Assembly: GCA_024644125.1 (NCBI GenBank)
Contig: JAHELQ010000125.1
Coordinates: 1-11,562, forward strand
Length of the DNA stretch: 11,562 nucleotides
Direction: 5' to 3'
From: Candidatus Aminicenantota bacterium
Lineage (GTDB): Bacteria > Acidobacteriota > Aminicenantia > UBA2199
Below the pieces are notes generated by a model. It did no database searches and was not told the DNA's origin. It worked only from the letters and a program-made list of their open reading frames with translations. The position numbers and the translations under genes are program-made. Below, one piece after another: positions 6,787-11,562 of the stretch; within the stretch, counting starts at the first letter, position 1, and every line of letters begins with the position of its first letter.

Positions 6787-6815
6787 ATTCTAATTTAAAT
6801 ATGACAATAATTCAA
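6787..6815 (-). promoter_or_regulatory. Sigma70-like promoter for the RidA gene
   Basis: On the minus strand TTGAAT (6815-6810) is followed after 17 bp by TAGAAT (6792-6787), four and five matches to the -35 and -10 consensus. Transcription would start near 6780, giving a leader of about 22 nt that contains the AAAGGAG ribosome site. Confidence 0.5.
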
Positions 6816-6847
6816 CATCGTGAAATCGCAAAGACCGCTAAATTAAG

Positions 6848-6875
6848 TTGATTTTAAACAAATATTGTGTACAAT
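6848..6875 (+). promoter_or_regulatory. Sigma70-like promoter for the EamA transporter, possibly leaderless
   Basis: TTGATT (6848-6853), a 16-bp spacer and TACAAT (6870-6875) match the consensus at four and five positions. The expected start site, about 7 nt past the -10 box, falls at the ATG at 6882. Together with the lack of a spaced Shine-Dalgarno, this suggests a leaderless transcript. Confidence 0.4.
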
Positions 6876-6877
6876 AT
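6862..6877. repeat. Inverted repeat over the transporter -10 box, operator candidate
   Basis: ATATTGT (6862-6868) and ACAATAT (6871-6877) are perfect 7-bp arms around a 2-bp centre. The right arm covers the TACAAT -10 candidate, so a dimeric repressor bound here would block RNA polymerase. Confidence 0.4.
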
Positions 6878-6881
6878 GAGG

Positions 6882-7796
6882 ATGCAGAATTCCCTTACCC
6901 GCTCAAAATCATCAGCGCCCCCACATAACGGCAATGTTTTAATCTTTGCTTTAGTCGGCCAGCAATTACTCAGCTCGCTTGCATTCCCGATCGCGAAATT
7001 TGGCTTAGCGCAGATTGAACCATTCACTTTCGCTTTTTTTAGGTTCATCATATCGGCCAGTGTTCTTTTTGTTATAGTAAAATTCAGCCGGTTTCTAATT
7101 CCTGTTGAAAAGAAAGATTATCTCAAATTGCTTGGCCTGGGTTTTTTGATCATCCCCTTCAACCAAACCGCATATCTCGTGGGACAGAGAATGACATCAG
7201 CGGGACATGGAGCAATTTTATTCGCCACTGTTCCACTCTGGATGTTTGTAACAGGCATGATACATTTAAAAGAGAAATTTGTGTGGCGCCGCGGTATTGG
7301 AGTGTTGGTGGGCCTGGCAGGTGTATTGATCATTATGGGAGGCGGAGCCGCCACTTTCAGTACCAGGTATTTATGGGGCGACTTGATTGTTCTGGAAGCG
7401 GTGCTAGCATGGGTATACTATTCGATCCTGGGCAAACCGTTGGTGATGAAATATGGCGCACTTCGAGTTACAGCCTATTCCCTCGCGTTCGGGACCCTCT
7501 TCTATTTCCCCTTCGGACTCTATCGCGCAATGAATTTCGATTATTCCGCCGTTACAATTGGAGCCTGGATATCAGTTTTGTATTATTCCCTTGGAATATC
7601 TGTAACAGCTTATGTTTTGTGGTATTGGCTACTCAAACATATGGAAGCGACACGTCTTGCGGTATTTAATAATATTCAGCCGGTCATTGCCAGTATCGTG
7701 GCGCTGGTATTTTTTGGAGAACCCCTCGGACCCGGCCTGCTGATTGGAGGGACAATCGTATTGGCGGGTGTTCTAATTACAGAGCTCCAATTATAA
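6882..7796 (+). CDS. EamA-family (DMT superfamily) transporter
   Basis: About 304 residues with roughly ten hydrophobic helices in two EamA repeats, the standard fold of bacterial drug/metabolite exporters of the inner membrane. The first repeat has the family-like LxxEPFTFAFFRF segment after helix 1, with KEKFVWRRGIGVLVGLAGVL at its end. The second repeat opens WGDLIVLEAVLAWVYYSILGK and closes with NNIQPVIASIVALVFFGEPLG then LIGGTIVLAGVLI, the typical helix 9-10 signature. Substrate cannot be told; amino acids or other small metabolites are common. Three in-frame starts exist (GTG 6867, ATG 6876, ATG 6882), none with a well-spaced Shine-Dalgarno; I chose 6882 because the promoter at 6848-6875 would start transcription there. 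The 3' end overlaps the convergent S4-domain gene by 6 bp. Family confident; start uncertain. Confidence 0.9.
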   Translation: MQNSLTRSKSSAPPHNGNVLIFALVGQQLLSSLAFPIAKFGLAQIEPFTFAFFRFIISASVLFVIVKFSRFLIPVEKKDYLKLLGLGFLIIPFNQTAYLVGQRMTSAGHGAILFATVPLWMFVTGMIHLKEKFVWRRGIGVLVGLAGVLIIMGGGAATFSTRYLWGDLIVLEAVLAWVYYSILGKPLVMKYGALRVTAYSLAFGTLFYFPFGLYRAMNFDYSAVTIGAWISVLYYSLGISVTAYVLWYWLLKHMEATRLAVFNNIQPVIASIVALVFFGEPLGPGLLIGGTIVLAGVLITELQL

Positions 7797-8186
7797 AAAA
7801 CCTTTTTTCTTTAATTTTTTGATGGCGCGGAGATCTCTTTTGGTGGGACGCCCGATGCCCCGGTCGCGATACTCGAACACGCCGGTTGTATGGCGTTTTA
7901 GCTTATCCAATTCTTCCTGCGGAGTGATTTCTTCCACAAAATCAACAGCTATCTTTGCCGACACACGCCGTTCAAGTAATCCAACTACTTTGTAGATACG
8001 TATGATTGGAGGATATTTCACTTCCACCGCCTCACCAACCCGGACCGGTCTTGAGGGTTTCACCGGCACTCCATTAATGAGCACTTTCTTGTTGGCACAG
8101 GCATCGGTCGCTTTACTGCGGGTTTTGTAAATTCGAACCGCCCACAACCATTTATCCATACGGACATTTGGAATCTGTGTATCCAT
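7791..8186 (-). CDS. hslR: Hsp15-like S4-domain RNA-binding protein
   Basis: 131 residues, close to E. coli Hsp15 (133). An S4 RNA-binding domain spans about 8-68, starting with the classical RMDKWLWAVRIYKTRSKAT (9-27), then KVLINGVPVKPSRPVRVGEAVEV. The tail is basic, with GRPTKRDLRAIKKLKKKGFL (112-131), as in the Hsp15 family. E. coli Hsp15 binds free 50S subunits that carry a stalled nascent chain and helps recycle them, in the cytoplasm. The start lies 3 bp after the stop of the membrane protein gene upstream, implying co-translation; no separate strong Shine-Dalgarno is visible. The stop overlaps the end of the convergent transporter gene. Other small S4 proteins (RqcP type) are shorter, so hslR is preferred. 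Confidence 0.88.
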   Translation of the reverse strand: MDTQIPNVRMDKWLWAVRIYKTRSKATDACANKKVLINGVPVKPSRPVRVGEAVEVKYPPIIRIYKVVGLLERRVSAKIAVDFVEEITPQEELDKLKRHTTGVFEYRDRGIGRPTKRDLRAIKKLKKKGFL

Positions 8187-8189
8187 AGT

Positions 8190-8852
8190 CTAGGGTTTTC
8201 TATTAATAAGCGAAACAATGTGCCTGAATTTCTCAAAAAATTCCGGCAATGTCTCCCCTTTTTCACGCTTATTCATCCGGTAAAAAACCAGATAGTCGCC
8301 TTGTCCTTCAAGTGATTGCTTGAGTTTATTTCCCTGGAAAAATTCCAGTACAGAAGCTTTAAACACTTTGCGAATCGCTGGTTCATCTTCCCCTTTTAGA
8401 AGGTAATAGGCGGAAAAATCAGGAAAATGGTCAAAATTGATATCCTGCATGCCGAATTTTTTCCCAATCCGGTGAAATACATTTTCCGGCGCCAGGTAAA
8501 AGGCGGGCAAATTCATTCCAGGTACAGTGGCAACGGCAACTGTTTGGCGGCGGGTGGCGGAATTTTGCCCTCCACCTTCGGTGAATTGGTAATCCAGGAT
8601 TTCAAATTGAATTCCTGAGCGGCTACCGTAGACACGATTGCTGATTTTTTTACGATGTCCTTTGTCGAAGATTTTAATCTTGCCGTAATTTTGTATAGGG
8701 TTTCCTTTTCTCTGGAAAGAAAAACCCTGATAACGGGCAAATTCTTCCAATTCCATACGGCGTTTTTTTTCATATCTCAAAATCGCGACGACTATCGAAG
8801 CGACGAGTAATACGGCCCCAACGCTGATTATAATTATTTCATGCAACTCCAT
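8190..8852 (-). CDS. Membrane-anchored conserved protein of unknown function
   Basis: 220 residues. One N-terminal transmembrane helix (about 5-26, IIIISVGAVLLVASIVVAIL) is followed by a basic stretch (RYEKKRR), placing the rest in the cytoplasm by the positive-inside rule. The soluble part has recognisable blocks: FEILDYQFTEGGGQNSATRRQTVAV (83-107), LPAFYLAPENVFHRIGKKFGMQDINFDHFPDFSAYYLLKGEDE in sections over 115-157, and LEGQGDYLVFYRMNKR (181-196). I recall similar blocks in uncharacterised proteins of many bacteria but cannot give a Pfam name with certainty. The start has AAGGAG 5 nt upstream. It is co-oriented with the S4 gene (3-bp gap) and has a good promoter at 8880-8908. Function unknown; the link to ribosome rescue rests on position only. 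Confidence 0.8.
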   Translation of the reverse strand: MELHEIIIISVGAVLLVASIVVAILRYEKKRRMELEEFARYQGFSFQRKGNPIQNYGKIKIFDKGHRKKISNRVYGSRSGIQFEILDYQFTEGGGQNSATRRQTVAVATVPGMNLPAFYLAPENVFHRIGKKFGMQDINFDHFPDFSAYYLLKGEDEPAIRKVFKASVLEFFQGNKLKQSLEGQGDYLVFYRMNKREKGETLPEFFEKFRHIVSLINRKP

Positions 8853-8879
8853 GCGAACTCCTTTGTTGACACTCTATCA

Positions 8880-8908
8880 ATTATACCTGATTATAAAACA
8901 ATTGTCAG
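8880..8908 (-). promoter_or_regulatory. Sigma70-like promoter for the 8190-8852 gene and hslR
   Basis: Minus strand: CTGACA (8908-8903), exactly 17 bp, then a perfect TATAAT (8885-8880). Predicted start near 8873, giving a leader of about 20 nt with AAGGAG. The -35 box overlaps that of the opposite promoter. Confidence 0.65.
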
Positions 8909-8930
8909 CGGTCTAGATAACTGGTATAAT
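8902..8930 (+). promoter_or_regulatory. Sigma70-like promoter for the DUF1028 gene
   Basis: TTGTCA (8902-8907), exactly 17 bp, then a perfect TATAAT (8925-8930). The predicted start near 8937 coincides with the GGAGG ribosome site, giving a leader of only about 10 nt. ATTATACC (8880-8887) and GGTATAAT (8923-8930) are perfect inverted arms, one per promoter. Confidence 0.65.
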
Positions 8931-8946
8931 TTTTTTGGAGGCAATC

Positions 8947-9957
8947 ATGAGATTAAAGCTAATAGTTATATTTGCATTGTCGTTTTCTATCGTTCTGTCA
9001 GGAAGTAATGGGATTGAGCCGCTTCAGAGGCCGGTTCACACTTATTCCATTGTAGCTTATGATTTTGAAACAGGGCAAATTGGTGTGGCTGTTCAATCAC
9101 ATTGGTTTTCAGTAGGTTCTATCGTATGTTGGGCAGAAGCCGGAGTAGGAGCGATCGCCACCCAATCATTCGTAGAAGTGTCATACGGCCCGCTGGGGCT
9201 CGAATTAATGAAATCCGGCAAAACCGCATCGCAAACATTGACGGGCCTTCTGGCCACAGATCCCAACAAGGCGGTGCGACAGGTGGCCATGGTGGACCAT
9301 AATGGGAATGTCGCGGTGCATACTGGAGCGCAATGTATAGCCGCAGCCGGACACCAAAGCGGTAAGGGTTTTTCCTGCCAGGCAAACATGATGGAAAAAG
9401 ACACTGTCTGGAATGCAATGACCGCTACATTCTCTACAACATCCGGGCCATTGGTTGACCGCTTGATGGCCGCCCTCGAATCTGCCCAGGCTGAAGGCGG
9501 GGATATCAGGGGAAAACAGTCGGCCGCATTGATCGTTGTGGGCCCCGAATCAGCCGGCGTTTCCTGGAAACGGCGCATATTCGACTTGAGAATCGAGGAT
9601 CATCCGCAACCTCTGGCTGAGCTGAAGCGCTTGATTGTAATCGCCAAAGCCTACAACCACATGAATCAGGGTGATGAATTTCTCACGGTAAACAATGTAC
9701 AGGGCGCACTCGAAGAATATTCGCTGGCTATGGAAATATACCCGGGTAATCCTGAAATGATGTTCTGGCCGGCAGTAACGATGGCGGCTTCGGGAAAAAT
9801 CGATGAGAGTCTACCGCTGTTCAAGAAAGTGTTTACACAGGATGCGCGTTGGGCTGAGCTCTTGAAACGGCTACCCAAAGTGGGTCAATTCCCCGATGAC
9901 CATAAATTATTAAAAACAATTCTTTCCCAGGTGCCAATAAACGAAAACAAAGAATGA
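8947..9957 (+). CDS. Secreted DUF1028 (Ntn-hydrolase-like) protein with TPR-like C-terminus
   Basis: 336 residues from ATG 8947, chosen because GGAGG (8937-8941) lies 5 nt upstream; a TTG at 8935 would overlap that site. Residues 1-22 look like a signal peptide (LKLIVIFALSFSIVLSG). Residues about 30-230 are a full DUF1028 domain: HTYSIVAYDFETGQIGVAVQ, VGSIVCWAEAGVGAIATQ, YGPLGLELM, ATDPNKAVRQVAMVD, FSCQANMM and GGDIRGKQSAALIVV, then DLRIEDHPQPLAELKRL. DUF1028 proteins share the Ntn-hydrolase fold with unknown substrates; many are cytoplasmic, so the signal peptide is notable. Residues about 235-320 hold TPR-like helices (GALEEYSLAMEIYPGNPEM; ASGKIDESLPLFKKVF), perhaps for protein binding. The stop is 6 bp from the end of the convergent kinase gene. 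Confidence 0.9.
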   Translation: MRLKLIVIFALSFSIVLSGSNGIEPLQRPVHTYSIVAYDFETGQIGVAVQSHWFSVGSIVCWAEAGVGAIATQSFVEVSYGPLGLELMKSGKTASQTLTGLLATDPNKAVRQVAMVDHNGNVAVHTGAQCIAAAGHQSGKGFSCQANMMEKDTVWNAMTATFSTTSGPLVDRLMAALESAQAEGGDIRGKQSAALIVVGPESAGVSWKRRIFDLRIEDHPQPLAELKRLIVIAKAYNHMNQGDEFLTVNNVQGALEEYSLAMEIYPGNPEMMFWPAVTMAASGKIDESLPLFKKVFTQDARWAELLKRLPKVGQFPDDHKLLKTILSQVPINENKE

Positions 9958-9963
9958 TGAGAT

Positions 9964-11562
9964 CTACTTTTTGAGTTCGCTTTTGATGGCCATAGCGATC
10001 TCTTTCATCAAATATGGCTTTTTTATAAATGCGCCAGCTCCATTCCTTTGGGCCTCGGCAACCCTTTCGGTTTCAGTGAAGCCGCTGGCAATGATCGCCC
10101 GCTGCTTCGGTTTGAACTGGACGATGGTTTTATAAGTATCACAGCCATCCATGCCGGGGTCCATAATCATATCGAGAATAACCAGATCCACTTCGTTTTT
10201 TTTCAAATATTCCACAGCTTTTTCCCCGCTGGGAACCGCCGCTACTGTATAACCAAGTTTAGACAACATCAAGGAGACAATTTCCCGCTGCTCCTTCACA
10301 TCATCGACAATCAACACCGATTCGCCTTTTCCCTTAATTTCTTCCACCGAAGGGGATTGTTTGTCTTTGAAGAGTTTCAGGCTGGTTTTCGGGAAATACA
10401 ACGTGAAGGTGGTGCCTTTTCCTTGAGTGCTATCCACTTCGACATAACCATCATGATCCTTCACCGTCCCCCAGACAACTGCCATTCCCAAACCGGTACC
10501 GCTCCGTCCCATGACTTTTTTGGTATAGAATGGTTCGAATATCTTTTCCTGATCCTCTTCAGAAATACCGACGCCTTCATCTGCCACAACCATCACCACA
10601 TAGACGCCCTCTTTCACAGTTTCATAGCCTGTGACGGGCCTTTCAACATATCGGTTCTCGGTCCGGACGACAATCTTTCCACCGTCAGGCATGGCTTCCG
10701 CAGCATTCGACACCAGATTCATGATGGTCTTGGATAGGTGGACAGCCGACCCCATTATATTTTCTAGATTATCGGATAACACAGTTTCTACTTGCATTTT
10801 GGGGTGATAAAATTTCAACTTTTCAAATTCAGGACTGTTCAAATACTCCATCACCACTGCATTCATACTCACGACGCTGGTGGGAGTTGTACCTCGACGG
10901 GCTAATGTCAAAAGATCTTGTACTATAGCCGCGGCCTTTTCTCCTGATTTTTTTATTTTAAGGAGATAATTACGGATAGGATTCTTTTCATCTGTAATTT
11001 CCCCCAACAACAATTCCGGATAAGTAATAATTCCCGCCAACACATTATTCAAGTCATGGGCTACGCCGCCTGCCAGCGCGCCGATAGCTTCCATTTTTTG
11101 AGCCCTTACCAATTGTTTGTTCGCCAGCTTCAATTTTTCGGTCCGTTCCCGGACGCGTTCCTCCAATTCGAGATTGATCTTCTCTATCTTCGCCTTCTCT
11201 TTTTTCAGCGCCAATGTATGCTCGTTTATTTTCTCCTTCAGATATCGTTGCTGTTTTTCAAGACTGCGGGTGCGGTATTTGATGAAGCTGTAGATACCGA
11301 GGATGATTAGAGACCCACAAAATAAAAGGAACCAGATTTTCTGCCAGAATGGAGCCTGGATGGAAAATTTGAATTCTGCAGGGTCGAGGTTCCAGACACC
11401 GTCATTGTTGCAGGCCTTGACCATGAATAAATAATCCCCGGGAGGCAAATTCGAGTAGGTTACCGATGTTTTTTTTGTAAAAGGCGACCAGCTTTTGTCA
11501 AATCCATCGAGATACACCTGGTATTTCACCTCTTCAGGCGCAGTAAGGCTGACCCCCACATA
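9964..11562 (-). CDS. Hybrid sensor histidine kinase, Y_Y_Y/HisKA/HATPase/REC (N-terminus beyond window)
   Basis: About 532 residues to the right edge; the frame stays open there (TAT codon at the edge), so it is the C-terminal part of a larger protein, probably with an upstream sensor propeller as is usual for Y_Y_Y kinases. Counting from the GTG at 11559: Y_Y_Y domain 1-68 (YQVYLDGFDKSW, SNLPPGDYLFMVKACNNDGVW), transmembrane helix about 75-95, coiled coil about 98-155, HisKA with H168 (GALAGGVAHDLNNVLAG), N-box N281/N285, G1 DEGVG 327-331, F-box FEPFY 341-345, G2 GTGLGMA 354-360, receiver 413-531 with D419/D420, phosphoacceptor D463 and K514. All catalytic motifs are intact. Topology puts the sensor in the periplasm and the kinase in the cytoplasm. 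The internal receiver suggests a phosphorelay; no partner is seen. Ligand unknown. Confidence 0.93.
   Translation of the reverse strand, partial: YVGVSLTAPEEVKYQVYLDGFDKSWSPFTKKTSVTYSNLPPGDYLFMVKACNNDGVWNLDPAEFKFSIQAPFWQKIWFLLFCGSLIILGIYSFIKYRTRSLEKQQRYLKEKINEHTLALKKEKAKIEKINLELEERVRERTEKLKLANKQLVRAQKMEAIGALAGGVAHDLNNVLAGIITYPELLLGEITDEKNPIRNYLLKIKKSGEKAAAIVQDLLTLARRGTTPTSVVSMNAVVMEYLNSPEFEKLKFYHPKMQVETVLSDNLENIMGSAVHLSKTIMNLVSNAAEAMPDGGKIVVRTENRYVERPVTGYETVKEGVYVVMVVADEGVGISEEDQEKIFEPFYTKKVMGRSGTGLGMAVVWGTVKDHDGYVEVDSTQGKGTTFTLYFPKTSLKLFKDKQSPSVEEIKGKGESVLIVDDVKEQREIVSLMLSKLGYTVAAVPSGEKAVEYLKKNEVDLVILDMIMDPGMDGCDTYKTIVQFKPKQRAIIASGFTETERVAEAQRNGAGAFIKKPYLMKEIAMAIKSELKK

Noticed and set aside
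7791..7796. Frameshift or assembly error at the transporter/hslR junction
   Set aside because: Both proteins end at their normal family lengths; a 6-bp convergent overlap of stop codons is ordinary in compact genomes.
8935..8946. TTG start at 8935 for the DUF1028 gene
   Set aside because: It overlaps the GGAGG ribosome site that is ideally spaced for the ATG at 8947, and it would add MEAI before a normal signal peptide.
9093..9578. A 161-codon minus-strand frame opposite the DUF1028 gene
   Set aside because: It is antisense to a clear DUF1028 domain; no Shine-Dalgarno or family resemblance.
10048..10737. A 229-codon plus-strand open frame opposite the histidine kinase
   Set aside because: It lies wholly inside the kinase gene, whose opposite strand has intact HisKA, HATPase and receiver motifs; the plus-strand translation has no recognisable domain.
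1..11562. CRISPR array, tRNA/rRNA genes, insertion sequences, integrase or attachment sites
   Set aside because: No regularly spaced repeats, cloverleaf-like sequence, transposase or recombinase reading frame, or long terminal inverted repeats were seen.

Overview
The window reads as chromosomal DNA of a Gram-negative, probably uncultured bacterium. Evidence is an outer-membrane DUF5916 protein with a signal peptide, a Y_Y_Y-type hybrid sensor kinase, a DUF1028 protein with a signal peptide, and Shine-Dalgarno sites of the GGAGG type. This mix is familiar from Aminicenantes/Acidobacteriota-like and Calditrichota/FCB-like genomes; that placement is an inference from gene families, not proven. 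G+C is moderate in most genes but drops to about 35% over 5750-6120. No tRNA, rRNA, insertion sequence, CRISPR array or phage gene was seen.

Left block (1-5436, all minus strand): a tightly packed operon-like run. In transcription order it holds a compact AraC-type HTH protein with an N-terminal CFPC motif, a DUF5916 outer-membrane barrel protein, and two diverged paralogues of a circularly permuted ATP-grasp-like enzyme. The second ATP-grasp gene runs off the left edge, so it has no stop codon here and is easy to miss; it overlaps its upstream neighbour by ATGA. This block is the most novel part of the window: a possible regulator, ligase pair and outer-membrane module of unknown product.

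Middle block (5437-6866): a second compact AraC-type HTH gene (5748-6125) lies upstream of the first, in an AT-rich stretch with palindromes. A RidA-family gene (6380-6757) lies upstream of that. The RidA gene is divergent from an EamA-family drug/metabolite transporter (6882-7796), with promoter-like sequences for both in the shared 124-bp gap.

Right block (7791-11562): the transporter converges on, and overlaps by 6 bp, an hslR-like S4 RNA-binding gene, which is coupled to a membrane-anchored conserved protein (8190-8852). That pair is divergent from a secreted DUF1028-plus-TPR protein (8947-9957), through a compact intergenic region holding two mirror-image sigma70-like promoters. The DUF1028 gene converges, with a 6-bp gap, on a hybrid histidine kinase (9964-11562) whose N-terminus lies beyond the right edge.

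How the genes work together: only the left operon suggests a common pathway (control, enzymatic ligation, outer-membrane export or display). RidA, Hsp15-like, DUF1028 and kinase genes look like ordinary accessory or housekeeping functions.
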